A DNA stretch of 64,000 bases from Cupriavidus necator A5-1 (GCF_000744095.1 NZ_JQLI01000008.1:1-64000); one strand, 5' to 3'; shown: positions 37,601 to 45,526, counted from the stretch's first letter. A program made the numbers and translations. Notes: generated from the letters alone by a model not told the origin.

Positions 37601-38215
37601 GCCTACGCGCGCACCTACCGCGAAGCCATCGACCGCGTGCGCGCGGCCGAAAGCGCGCTGGCTGGCAGCGGCAAGGCGCTGCCGCTGACCGAGGCCGCGG
37701 CGCGCAACCTGGCCAAGCTGATGGCGTACAAGGACGAGTACGAAGTGGCGCGGCTCTACACCGACCCCGCCTTCCTCGACAAGCTGCGTGCGCAGTTCGA
37801 AGGCGAGCCGGGCAAGGACTACCAGCTCAACTTCTGGCTGGCACCGCCGACGACGTCAAAGCGCGACGACAAGGGCCACCTGGTCAAGCGCAAGTTCGGT
37901 CCGTCGACGATGAAGCTGTTCCGCGTGCTGGCGAAGATGAAGGGGCTGCGTGGCGGCATGTTCGATATCTTCGGCAAGACTGAAGAACGCCGCATGGAAC
38001 GCGCGCTGATCGGCGAGTATCGGGCGCTGCTGGATGAACTGGTTGCGGGCCTGAGCCTGGCCAACTATGACACCGCAGTGACGCTGGCGAACCTGCCGGA
38101 CGACATCCGCGGCTTTGGCCACGTGAAGGAAAACAACCTGAAGGCAGTGCGCGGGCGCTGGGCGAAGCTGCTGGAGCAGTTCCGGCATCCGGAGACGGCG
38201 CAGCGCGCGGCCTGA
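34622..38215 (+). CDS. Indolepyruvate ferredoxin oxidoreductase, fused IorA/IorB type
   Basis: A 1197-residue thiamine-diphosphate enzyme that oxidatively decarboxylates aryl-pyruvates to aryl-acetyl-CoA. It has a pyrimidine-binding N-terminal domain, CSGCPHNTSTNVPEG near residue 460, the TPP-binding region (GDGTYFHSG near 525, NDAVAMTGGQPVDG), a cysteine-rich Fe-S segment (CEGCGDCSVKSNC near 662, SSCNKDFSCVNGFC) and a fused gamma domain from ~743 (GILVTGVGGTGVVTIGG). The start has GAGGAG. The 338 bp upstream (34284-34621) hold no other gene I can recognise. Its product phenylacetyl-CoA would feed the PaaABCDE epoxidase encoded 27 kb away; that link is inference. Confidence 0.92.
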   Translation: MNAPLTPPVSDAIRRALENVSLEDKYTLERGRIYISGTQALVRLPMLQQERDRAAGLNTAGFISGYRGSPLGALDLSLWKAKKHLAAHNIVFQAGLNEDLAATSVWGSQQVNMYPDAKFDGVFGMWYGKGPGVDRTGDVFKHANSAGSSKHGGVLVLAGDDHSAKSSTLAHQSEHIFKACGLPVLYPSNVQEYLDYGLHGWAMSRYSGLWVAMKCVTDVVESSASVELDPHRVQIVLPDDFIMPPGGLNIRWPDPPLEQEARLLDYKWYAGLAYVRANKIDRIEIDSPHARFGIMTGGKAYLDTRQALADLGLDDATCSQIGIRLYKVGCVWPLEAHGARAFAEGLQEILVVEEKRQIMEYALKEELYNWRDDVRPKVYGKFDEKDNAGGEWSIPQSNWLLPAHYELSPAIIAKAIATRLDKFELPMDVRARITARLAIIEAKEKALATPRVTAERKPWFCSGCPHNTSTNVPEGSRALAGIGCHYMTVWMDRNTSTFSQMGGEGVAWIGQAPFAGDKHVFANLGDGTYFHSGLLAIRASIAANVNITYKILYNDAVAMTGGQPVDGQLSVRDVAWQVHSEGAKKIVIVSDQPEKFNGAIKLPEGIAIYHRDQLDSVQRELREVPGCTILLYDQTCATEKRRRRKRGTMEDPQRRAFINDAVCEGCGDCSVKSNCLSVEPLETDFGTKRQINQSSCNKDFSCVNGFCPSFVTAEGAQVRKPEQHGVSMDTLPALPEPELPPIRRAYGILVTGVGGTGVVTIGGLLGMAAHLENKGVTVLDMAGLAQKGGAVLSHVQLAARPDDLHATRIAMGEADLVIGCDAIVSATDEVISKTQAGRTRAVVNTAQTPTADFIKNPKWQFPGLSAEQDVRTAVGEKCEFINASGLAVALLGDAIYTNPLVLGYAWQKGWIPLTLQALERAIELNGVAVEKNKAAFDWGRHMAHDPEHVLSLTGKLKNTAEGAEVVKLPTSTGAMLEKLIARRMEHLTAYQDAAYARTYREAIDRVRAAESALAGSGKALPLTEAAARNLAKLMAYKDEYEVARLYTDPAFLDKLRAQFEGEPGKDYQLNFWLAPPTTSKRDDKGHLVKRKFGPSTMKLFRVLAKMKGLRGGMFDIFGKTEERRMERALIGEYRALLDELVAGLSLANYDTAVTLANLPDDIRGFGHVKENNLKAVRGRWAKLLEQFRHPETAQRAA

Positions 38216-38230
38216 CCGGCGCGGCATCAC

Positions 38231-38266
38231 ACAACGGCCTCGCTTTGCATGAAGCGAGGCCGTTGT
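38231..38266. terminator. Perfect hairpin between convergent genes
   Basis: A 15-bp perfect stem (ACAACGGCCTCGCTT / AAGCGAGGCCGTTGT) with TGCATG loop, 15 bp after the oxidoreductase stop and 5 bp before the stop of the convergent HD gene. T-runs are weak, but stem length and position support a bidirectional terminator. Confidence 0.75.
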
Positions 38267-38270
38267 GCTT

Positions 38271-38882
38271 TCAGGGCTGCGCGAGCGTCGCTTCGCCCGG
38301 CTTTACATACATCGAGTTTTTCGGCTGCGACAACACACGCCGCACCATCGGCTCGAAGAGCGACAGCGGCAGCGTGTCGTAGTCCGTCATGAAGGCCGCG
38401 GCGTCGTACTTGCGGCAGAACTCCGCGGTGCGCTCGAACAGTTCGGGCTGGCTGCGGTACTGCTCGCGCAGGTTGCGGTCCAGGCCCAGGTGGTGGAAAA
38501 AGTAGTAGCCCTGGAACACGCTATGCTTTTCCACCATCCACAGGTTCTCGGCGCTCACGAAGGGCTTGAGGATCGCAGCGGCAATATCGGGATGGTTGAA
38601 GCTGCCGAGCGTATCGCCGATATCGTGCAGCAGCGCGCAGACCACGTACTCCTCGTCCTGCCCGTCGCGGTGCGCCAGCGTCGCGGTTTGCAGCGAATGC
38701 GTCAGCCGGTCCACCGGGAAGCCGCCGCAATCGCCGTCGAGCAGGCGCAGGTGTGCCAGCACGCGGTCCGGCAGCGCCTGCGCGAAGGGCATGAACTCGG
38801 CGGAGATGGCCGCCCAGTCCTCGCGGGTGCCTTGTTCCATGTGGCTGAAGGTGGCGCGTGCAGGCGCGTGGGTGTCGCTCAT
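38271..38882 (-). CDS. HD-domain metalloprotein (PhnZ/inositol oxygenase-like)
   Basis: A 203-residue helical HD-domain protein: first His in THSLQTATLAHRDG near residue 62, HD pair in ALLHDIGDTLG near 85, further His in EKHSVFQGYYFFHHLG near 118 and the distal Asp in FMTDYDTLPL near 165. These fit the metal ligands of the HD superfamily; similarity in layout to PhnZ-type mixed-valent diiron oxygenases suggests an oxygenase or phosphohydrolase. Substrate unknown. It stands alone between convergent and divergent neighbours. Confidence 0.78.
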   Translation of the reverse strand: MSDTHAPARATFSHMEQGTREDWAAISAEFMPFAQALPDRVLAHLRLLDGDCGGFPVDRLTHSLQTATLAHRDGQDEEYVVCALLHDIGDTLGSFNHPDIAAAILKPFVSAENLWMVEKHSVFQGYYFFHHLGLDRNLREQYRSQPELFERTAEFCRKYDAAAFMTDYDTLPLSLFEPMVRRVLSQPKNSMYVKPGEATLAQP

Positions 38883-39076
38883 GCGAGTCTCCTTTGTGGG
38901 GCGTGGGCTGGCGCGGTGGCCGCCATCGGCTTGAAATCGTTTGGAAGCATTGTGGCACCCGTGGCAGCGCTACACTGTCAAAAAGGCAACAATCTGCCGG
39001 CATATTGCGCCGCACCACGACTGCGCACGGATTCGCGACTCAGCCCGCGCCAGGCGCCCAAGAACAAGGAGACGAC

Positions 39077-39427
39077 ATGACCTTCCATGGAAGCTGCCAC
39101 TGCGGCGCGATCGCGTTCGAGGTCGAAGCCGACAGCATCCCCAGCGTGATCCGCTGCAACTGCTCGATCTGCCGCCGCCGCGGCCACCTGCTGTGGTTCG
39201 TGCCGCGCGTGAGCTTCAAGCTCGAGACGCCCGAGAGCAACGCCTCTACCTATCGCTTCAACACCATGAAGATCGCGCACCGCTTCTGCCCGGTCTGTGG
39301 CTGCGGCCCGTATGCGGACGGCCAGGACAAGGACGGCAAGCCGATGGCCGGGGTCAATGTGCGCTGCCTGGACAACGTTGACCTGGACAGCCTGAAGATC
39401 ATCGACTACGACGGCCTGCACCACTGA
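39077..39427 (+). CDS. GFA-family (CENP-V-like) zinc protein
   Basis: A 116-residue GFA protein with SCHCGAIAFEVE near the start, CNCSICRRRGHLL near residue 30 and CPVCGCGPY near 74, supplying the cysteines for two structural/catalytic zinc ions. The family was named after glutathione-dependent formaldehyde-activating enzyme, but the actual reaction of most members is unknown. AAGGAGA precedes ATG 39077; followed 8 bp later by the VOC gene, so probably one transcript. Confidence 0.87.
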   Translation: MTFHGSCHCGAIAFEVEADSIPSVIRCNCSICRRRGHLLWFVPRVSFKLETPESNASTYRFNTMKIAHRFCPVCGCGPYADGQDKDGKPMAGVNVRCLDNVDLDSLKIIDYDGLHH

Positions 39428-39434
39428 CGCTGCC

Positions 39435-39854
39435 ATGTTCCGCATCCTCGGCATCGATCACCTGGTACTGCGCAGCGCCGACGTGGACGCGCTGCGGCGC
39501 TTCTACGTCGACGTGCTGGGCTGCAGCGTGGAGCGCGAACAGACCGACCTGGGCCTGACGCAACTGCGCGCGGGCAACGCGCTGATCGACCTGGTCTCGC
39601 TCGACGGCCCGCTGGGCCGTGCCGGCGGCGCGGGTCCCGGCGCGGAAGGGCGCAACCTGGACCACTTCTGCGTGCGCATCGACCCGTTCGATGCCGCCGC
39701 GCTGCGCGCCTGGCTGGCGCAGCACGGCGTGCAGACGGGAGAAGTGGAGCAGCGCTTCGGCGCGGAGGGCAAAGGACTGTCGCTCTATGTGCAGGACCCG
39801 GACGGCAACGTGGTCGAACTGAAGGGGCCGCCCACGCCGGTGACCGCACAGTAA
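39435..39854 (+). CDS. VOC (glyoxalase/bleomycin-resistance) superfamily protein
   Basis: A 139-residue VOC protein of two beta-alpha-beta-beta-beta modules: GIDHLVLRSADVDALRRFY at the start (metal His), NLDHFCVRIDPFDAA near residue 72 (second His) and YVQDPDGNVVELKG near 116 (metal Glu). Metal-binding residues are in place; the substrate cannot be deduced. Eight bp after the GFA gene. Confidence 0.88.
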   Translation: MFRILGIDHLVLRSADVDALRRFYVDVLGCSVEREQTDLGLTQLRAGNALIDLVSLDGPLGRAGGAGPGAEGRNLDHFCVRIDPFDAAALRAWLAQHGVQTGEVEQRFGAEGKGLSLYVQDPDGNVVELKGPPTPVTAQ

Positions 39855-39950
39855 CGCGCGCGTCCCACCGCAGGGCGCGCGCAGGATCGCTACAATTTCC
39901 GACTGGCCCAACGCGCCGCCACCCATGGCGACTTCCACGCCGGGCCCGCC

Positions 39951-41240
39951 ATGACAACACTAGAAGCCAGCTCCGACGCGGACGCCGCCAGCACCCGAAC
40001 AGACGCCAGCCCGGCACGCTCCGGACCCTCGCACCCCGCCACGCCGCCGCGCCGGCTGGTCTGGATCCTCGGCCTGACCGAGACCATCTCCTGGGGCACG
40101 TTGTACTTTGCCTTCACCGTCTTTATCGACCCAATGATCCGCAGCCTGGGCTGGTCCAAGCCCTTCCTGGCGGGCGGCTATTCGCTCGGGCTTCTGGTGT
40201 GGGCGATGTGCTCGTTTGCGGTCGGGCGGCTGCTGGACCGTGCGCCGGCGCGCAAGGTGATGGGCGCGGGCTCGGTGCTGGCGGGGCTGGGCCTGCTGCT
40301 ATGGGCATGGACGCCCTCCCAAACCCTGTTCGTGCTGATGTGGGTGCCGATCGGCCTGGCCATGGCCACCACGCTGTACGAACCCGCCTTCGTGGTGCTG
40401 CGCCAGGCCTATGGCGACCAGTACCAGAAGCCCATCATGGTGGTCACGCTGATGGCCGGCTTCGCCAGCACGATCTTCGTGCCGCTGGCGCAATGGCTGG
40501 TGATTCATCTCGGCTGGCGCCCGACGCTGGTCGGCTTTGCCATGCTGAACCTGCTGGTCTGCGCGCCGCTGCACGCACGCATGCGCTACGCCCTGCATCC
40601 GACGTACACCGGCATGACCCCGGCCGACGGCGAGCCCGGCAGCGAAGGCATCGCGCGCACCACGCTGCGCCAGCCGGTGTTCTGGGCGGTAGTGCTGGCC
40701 TTCACCGCCACGGCGGTGGTCGCTTCGCTGCTGGGCGCGCACCTGATCCCGATGCTGACCGAGAAGGGCCTGCCGGTGGCGCAACAGCTGGTGGTGGCGG
40801 CGCTGATCGGCCCCGCGCAGGTGGTGGGCCGCATGCTGATGATGCGCGCCGCGGTGCGGCACCCGGTGCGGCTGTCGCTGCCGGTCTATGTGCTGATGGG
40901 CGCCGGCCTGCTGTGCTTTGCATTGGGGCAAGGTGCCTGGCTGATGGTGGCCGCGGTGCTGTACGGCTGCGCCAACGGCGTCAACACCATGCTGCGCGCG
41001 ATGGCCATGCCCGAGCTGATCTCGCGCCATCACTACGCCACGCTCAACGGGCTGATGATGACGCCGGTGCTGCTGATGCAGGCGGCCGCGCCCTGGCTGG
41101 GCGCGTTGCTGTGGCGCGCAGCGGGCGGCTACTGGCTGATGCTGTGGGTGATGGTGGCGCTGGCGCTGGGCGCGCTGCTGGCCTTCGGCTACGCGCTGCA
41201 CCGGCGCGGGCTGCTGCGCATGGATCGCGCCGCACGCTAG
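39951..41240 (+). CDS. MFS transporter (12-TM, monocarboxylate/YbfB-like)
   Basis: A 429-residue major facilitator protein with a ~40-residue Ala/Ser/Thr-rich cytoplasmic N-terminus and twelve predicted membrane segments. The region ETISWGTLYFAFTVFIDPMI then LGWSKPFLAGGYSLGLLVWA is typical of oxalate/formate- or monocarboxylate-type MFS proteins. The protein is complete. Directly downstream lies an IS607-type element and then the C-terminal half of an unrelated MFS gene. Substrate unknown. Confidence 0.85.
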   Translation: MTTLEASSDADAASTRTDASPARSGPSHPATPPRRLVWILGLTETISWGTLYFAFTVFIDPMIRSLGWSKPFLAGGYSLGLLVWAMCSFAVGRLLDRAPARKVMGAGSVLAGLGLLLWAWTPSQTLFVLMWVPIGLAMATTLYEPAFVVLRQAYGDQYQKPIMVVTLMAGFASTIFVPLAQWLVIHLGWRPTLVGFAMLNLLVCAPLHARMRYALHPTYTGMTPADGEPGSEGIARTTLRQPVFWAVVLAFTATAVVASLLGAHLIPMLTEKGLPVAQQLVVAALIGPAQVVGRMLMMRAAVRHPVRLSLPVYVLMGAGLLCFALGQGAWLMVAAVLYGCANGVNTMLRAMAMPELISRHHYATLNGLMMTPVLLMQAAAPWLGALLWRAAGGYWLMLWVMVALALGALLAFGYALHRRGLLRMDRAAR

Positions 41241-41302
41241 CCCCCCGGGGCAAGTGAGCAGCCCCTTGTAAACTGCTTATAGGTGTGCAATTATGATCAC
41301 CC

Positions 41303-41944
41303 ATGAGCATACTTGCTAAAGTTACGATGAAGGAGGCGTGCGCGATGCTGGGCATCCACCCTGGCACGCTTCGCCGATGGGAGTTCGACGGGAAGATCTC
41401 CGCCGATCGGACTCCGGGTGGTCATCGTCGCTATAATTTGACCGCTCTAATGGAGTTGGCCGGCAAGAAGGCCGAGGAAGCAGAGCGCGGGCGTACTACG
41501 CTCGCCTATGCGCGCGTTTCCAGCCACGACCAGAAGGCCGATCTGGAGCGTCAGTGCCAGGTGCTGGAGTCGTTCTGCGCTGCGAAGGGATGGCCCTTCG
41601 AACTCATCCGGGATCTCGGCTCCGGCATGAACTATGAGAAGAAGGGCCTCAAGCAACTGCTCAAACGTATCTGTGCCGGAGGCGTTGATCGGCTTGTCAT
41701 CACACACAAGGACCGGCTCTTGCGATTTGGTGCAGAGCTCGTTTTTGCTCTGTGCGAGCAATTCGGAACGGAAGTCGTCATCATCAATGCCAAAGGCGAT
41801 TCGACGTATGAGGAGGATCTTGCCTGCGACGTGCTTGAGATCATTACCGTCTTTTCGGCGCGCCTCTATGGCAGCCGTTCCCACAATAATCGTCACGCCA
41901 TGAAAGCCCTGAAAGAGGCTGCAGATGCCATTCAAGAGGGCTGA
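41303..41944 (+). CDS. tnpA: IS607-type serine recombinase (TnpA)
   Basis: A 213-residue transposase: N-terminal MerR-type HTH (MKEACAMLGIHPGTLRRWEF; TPGGHRRYNL, residues ~9-45) and a resolvase-type catalytic domain with the nucleophilic serine in TLAYARVSSHDQKADLERQ near residue 70, plus ELIRDLGSGMNYEKKGLKQL and YEEDLACDVLEIITVFSARLYGSRS. All catalytic landmarks appear intact, so the element may still be mobile. Its end overlaps the start of tnpB by 20 bp. Confidence 0.93.
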   Translation: MSILAKVTMKEACAMLGIHPGTLRRWEFDGKISADRTPGGHRRYNLTALMELAGKKAEEAERGRTTLAYARVSSHDQKADLERQCQVLESFCAAKGWPFELIRDLGSGMNYEKKGLKQLLKRICAGGVDRLVITHKDRLLRFGAELVFALCEQFGTEVVIINAKGDSTYEEDLACDVLEIITVFSARLYGSRSHNNRHAMKALKEAADAIQEG

Positions 41945-43461
41945 TCCCACCACTATCCAGTTCGCGAGGAAGGTCCGTCTGGTGGTGGACGCTGATGCTG
42001 CGGGCAAGCTCGACGGGCAATCCAAAATCTGCAACTGGCTATGGAATCGACTCAAGGACGAAGTCGAGACGCGCATGGCGGAGTTGTCCATCGTCGGCGG
42101 CTATGGCTATCTTGATGAGGCGCGAACCAAGAAGCTCCTGTCGGAGGTCTATTCCGAGATCGGGCTTCGCAACCTCGTGCCGCCGCTCAAGGAGCGTCAT
42201 CCGTTCTTGCGCTGCGTGTTTTCTTCACCGCTGAAGAATGTCGCGCTGCGCATGGCCAAGGCCATTGCCTCGCATCGAAAGTCGAAGAATGGACAGCGCT
42301 GCGGCCCAGACGTGGGCTGGGTCAAGTACAAGGCATGGGCCAAGTACTGGATGAGCCTGGAATACGACGAGCCAGGCAAAGGCTGGAATGTTTCCCAGTT
42401 CGGTTGGCTCAACCTATCGTTCGGCGCGAACGCGCAAGGACAGCGGCTGTCGCTGCGCCTGAAGATGGAGACCCAAGGAGATCGCGAGCGCTCGCACTTG
42501 CCGGATCGTCCGCGAGGGCCGCGACCGCTATTTCGCTGTGTTCACGTTCAAGGGGCAGAAGAAGGCCAGGCAACGCGGCACGCGCGTGGTCTACATCGAT
42601 CCGAACCTGAAGAACTTTGGCTACGCTCTGGATACTGAGGGGCGCGCCTTCGAATTGTCCAATCTTGAGAAGTTGAAGGAGTCGGAGCGCATTCTCGATC
42701 GGCTAACGAGTCTGCGTGACCGGTGCATAGCAAAGTCGCTGTGGGTAGATACCGTCCACGGCGATGGCACGGTGTCGACGCATTGGCGTCCCAGTCGCCG
42801 CTGGAAGCGTTTGGACGACGCTGTGGAGCGAATGCAAACCAAAGTGCGAGAACAGAAAAAGCACTTCATGTATTCGCTGGCGAACCAGCTCTGCAGGCAC
42901 TACGACGTGATTGGGATCGGCAACTACGTGCCGGAGAACACCAACCACGGCAAGGGCCGCAAATACAACCGCGCGGTAAGAAACAGAACGATGCACGGTG
43001 CATTCAAGGACATTGTCTCGTGGGTCGCGACGCGCTCCAGAAAGCATGCGCTGGTGCTGGATGAAACCGGCACCACGCGAACGTGCCATGCGTGTGGTCA
43101 CGTTGTCGAGGGCGGGATAGCGCCCGCAATTCGGGAGTGGGATTGCCCGGGCTGCGGCACCTGTCACCTGCGCGACGAGAATGCCTGTCAAAACGGTCTG
43201 CGGCGGCTGCTGACGCAAGTCGGCGACGCTGTGGACTGCTCCCATCTGCCCTGCTCGGGCCCCGTTCAGATTATCGGGCGGTGTGATTGGCGATTCCATC
43301 CGCAAGGATGGACGGGAGTCCCGAGAGGGGGCGCCAATGTGAATTCAATGCGCCTGCCGGAGTACCGGCAGCGAATGCGCGCGTTACCGCGCGCTCGGGT
43401 TGGTGACCGCGCGTCCAAATCTGCAAAGACGTCGCCATCAGCGATGCGTAGGCTTGCTTAG
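41925..43461 (+). pseudogene. tnpB: TnpB RNA-guided nuclease homologue, interrupted by a +1 frameshift
   Basis: The N-terminal frame (41925 to ~42476) encodes FARKVRLVVDADAAGKLDGQ and a helical domain; a +1 shift at about 42474-42478 (CAAGGAG) is needed to continue into the conserved RuvC part (IVREGRDRYFAVFTFKG onward). RuvC-I Asp is in VVYIDPNLKNFGYALD; the zinc finger is CHACGH...CPGCG; RuvC-III Asp is in HLRDENACQNG. The usual RuvC-II Glu position reads IGIGNYV (Gly), while a Glu occurs in VLDETGTTRTC before the zinc finger. Combined length is ~510 residues. It is either inactivated by one inserted base or made by frameshifting; a sequencing error is also possible. Confidence 0.8.
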
Positions 43462-43470
43462 ATTTGGAAG
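43285..43470 (+). ncRNA. Putative omega-RNA (reRNA) region overlapping the tnpB 3' end
   Basis: The last ~180 bp of the element fold into successive hairpins: CCATCC/GGATGG (43299-43314), CTGCCGG/CCGGCAG (43353-43370) and GCGCGCGTTACCGCGCGC (43377-43394), followed by TTGGTGACCGCGCG. In characterised TnpB systems the guide RNA comes from the tnpB 3' end and the element's right end. Coding here is low in conservation. The exact 5' end is unknown and expression is not shown. Confidence 0.45.
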
Positions 43471-43477
43471 AGCGGCG

Positions 43478-43966
43478 ATGTACGACTGGACCAGTGTCTA
43501 TATGCGCGACGTAACGCAGGCGCCCGATGGCTGGATCAGCCTGGGCTATGCCGCGTTCTCGGGCGGCATGGCGTGCGGGCGCTTCGGCGGCGACCGCCTG
43601 CGTGCGCGCCTGGGCGATGGCACGACGCTGGCCGGCAGTGCCTGGCTGGGCTTCGCCGGCATCGCGCTGGCGCTGCTGGTGCCGCTGCCGCTGGCGGCGC
43701 TGGCCGGCTTCACGCTGATGGGGCTGGGTGCGGCCAATATGGTGCCGATCTTCTTTGTCGCCGCCTCGCGGCTGCCGGGCGTGGCGATCTCGCGCGTGGC
43801 GCGCTTTGCCTACCTGGGCCTGCTGCTGGGGCCGGTGCTGATCGGCGGCGTGGCGCACCTGGCCGATCTGCGCATCGGGCTGGCGGTCGTGGCGCTGACG
43901 ATGGGCTGGATCGCACTGGCGGGCGCCCGCGGGGCGCGGCGCTACCTGCCGCCGCGCAACCGGTAA
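43478..43966 (+). pseudogene. MFS transporter, C-terminal half only
   Basis: From MYDWTSVYMRDVTQAPDGWI onward, 162 residues match the second half of a YbjJ/FucP-like major facilitator (about five remaining membrane segments, LGYAAFSGGMACGRFGGDRL loop) and end normally at PPRNR. The expected ~230 N-terminal residues are absent; sequence left of ~43470 belongs to the IS607 element. No ribosome site precedes the first ATG. It is unrelated in sequence to the complete MFS gene at 39951, so a deletion or rearrangement accompanied the insertion. Confidence 0.85.
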
Positions 43967-43985
43967 TCCACCCCGGCGCCAAGCC

Positions 43986-44873
43986 TCAGGCCGCGGACTT
44001 CAGCGGCGCGCCCGCGCCCATCCCTTCAAATACGAAGCTGTCCATGGCGAGCACGCCATAGGTCACTTCATCGGCCACGCGCGCCACGCTGACAGGAGCG
44101 GGCGTACCCGCGCCTGCGCCCTGCGGCCCCAGCGCAGCGCCCAGCGCCACGTAGAACGGCAGCAGGTGCTCGTCGGTCGGGTGCGCGCGGCGCGCATACG
44201 GTGCCTGCTCGCGGTAGTCGGCAATGCGGCTCGTGTCGCCGGTGGCGAGCGCTTCCTCCAATGCCTCGGTCATCCAGCTGCGGAAGGCCTCCACATACGG
44301 CTCGGCCTGCGGCCCGTGCTGGTCGCGCCGGGCGCCGCTGCCGAACACCTCCTGCAGGTTGTGGGTGAAGCTGCCCGAGGCCAGCACCAGCACGCCCTCG
44401 TCACGCAGCGGCGCCAGCGCGCGGCCGATCGCGACCTGCGTGGCGGGCGCCAGGTAGGGATTCAGCGCCAGTTGCACCACCGGCACGTCCGCGTCCGGGA
44501 AGAAATGTCGCATCGGCATCCACGCGCCGTGGTCCAGCGGGCGCTCATCGTCCTGGCCGACAAACCCGGCGCCGGGAATGGCGGCGGCTTCCACCAGCGC
44601 CTTGACGCGCGCGGCCAGCGTCGGCGAGCCGGGCGCGTCGTAACGCAGCGCGTACAGCTCGCGCGGGAAGCCGCCGAAGTCGTGCCAGGCTTCCTGCCGC
44701 TCGCGGCGCGTGACCGCCAGGGTGCTGTAGATCCAGTGCGCCGAGACCACCAGCACCGCGCGCGGGCGCTGCGCGCGCAGCCGCTCGCCGAGCGCGTCGA
44801 AGGCGGCGCCGGTCGGGCCGGGATCGATTGCAAGCATCGGGGAGCCGTGGGAGATATAGAGTGCGGGAAGCAT
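43986..44873 (-). CDS. DODA/LigB-type extradiol ring-cleavage dioxygenase (YgiD family)
   Basis: A 295-residue LigB-superfamily protein. Metal-binding histidines lie in ALYISHGSPMLA near residue 9, VVSAHWIYST near 45 and SGSFTHNLQEVF near 165; PLDHGAWMPMRHFFPDADVPV near 110 is the family signature. Relatives cleave catecholic substrates such as DOPA; the true substrate is unknown. ATG 44873 starts at the conserved MLPALYISHG; further upstream sequence is not conserved. Convergent with the truncated MFS gene. Confidence 0.9.
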   Translation of the reverse strand: MLPALYISHGSPMLAIDPGPTGAAFDALGERLRAQRPRAVLVVSAHWIYSTLAVTRRERQEAWHDFGGFPRELYALRYDAPGSPTLAARVKALVEAAAIPGAGFVGQDDERPLDHGAWMPMRHFFPDADVPVVQLALNPYLAPATQVAIGRALAPLRDEGVLVLASGSFTHNLQEVFGSGARRDQHGPQAEPYVEAFRSWMTEALEEALATGDTSRIADYREQAPYARRAHPTDEHLLPFYVALGAALGPQGAGAGTPAPVSVARVADEVTYGVLAMDSFVFEGMGAGAPLKSAA

Positions 44874-45142
44874 GGCAGTGACCACCTTCAAATAGTTTTG
44901 TGGACTGCATCGAGTGTGGCAAAGAACCGTGGCCGGCACGGCGGCCATTTGCGGACACTTCATGCAAAAAAGTTGAAGGCCGCCATCTGGCGTGGCGCGC
45001 CCGCCGCCCAGCGTTGGGCGGCGCACACACCGCATTGCGCACTCGCGGACGCGCCCGGGCAATCGGCTTATGATGCAGACGGGAGCCGACTTGCATGCCG
45101 CGCCACTTCTGGCGCGCCTGCCGCCGGGCCAGCCCGCAACGC

Positions 45143-45526
45143 ATGACGCCACCGGCACGCCCTCCCGCGCGCCTCGCGTGGCCGGAGACTTCGGTGGTAT
45201 CGCGCATCCTGCGCCGCCCCGGGCGGCACGTTCCCTTCCTCTCCCACTGGTGGCAGCCCGGTGTCTATGGCAGTGTGCCTGCCGTCGCGCTGTGGATCCT
45301 CGCCAGGCTGCCCGACGGCCTGCTGGTGTCGCTGACCGGCACCGCGCAGGCATCGGCCTGGCTGAACCATGCGGGCGACACCGTGTTCGTCACCGGCTGG
45401 GCCGCCAGCGCCCTGCTGCTTTGGCTAGCGCGCCGGCGCCCGCCGCCGCCCGAGCGCAGCGAGAGCCCAGCCATGCCGGCTGAACCGGCACCACGCCCGA
45501 CACCGCGGCGCCGTCCTGCCGCCTGA
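45143..45526 (+). CDS. Hypothetical small membrane protein
   Basis: I do not recognise a family. If translated from ATG 45143, the 127-residue product has a hydrophobic segment GVYGSVPAVALWILARLP, a second one DTVFVTGWAASALLLWLA, and a Pro/Arg-rich C-terminal tail. ATG 45095 or GTG 45194 are alternative starts and none has a strong ribosome site. Coding reality is uncertain; the hydrophobic core is the best argument. It lies between the divergent dioxygenase and the beta-barrel gene. Confidence 0.4.
   Translation: MTPPARPPARLAWPETSVVSRILRRPGRHVPFLSHWWQPGVYGSVPAVALWILARLPDGLLVSLTGTAQASAWLNHAGDTVFVTGWAASALLLWLARRRPPPPERSESPAMPAEPAPRPTPRRRPAA

Larger units (their letters stand above)
41250..43470 (+). 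mobile_element. IS607-family element (serine recombinase plus TnpB)
   Basis: A compact element with a MerR-like HTH/serine recombinase followed by an overlapping tnpB, the standard IS607 order. IS607 elements insert between GG without terminal inverted repeats or target duplications, so the ends are approximate: the left end lies between the MFS stop (41240; GGGG at 41247-41250) and 41302, the right end between 43461 and 43478 (GG at 43466-43467). Base composition is visibly less GC-rich than the flanks. The MFS fragment to its right lacks its N-terminal half. Confidence 0.85.

Noticed and set aside
43986..45353. A longer reading of the dioxygenase gene starting at 45353
   Set aside because: The added 160 residues are unconserved and Arg-rich; homology begins at MLPALYISHG (44873).
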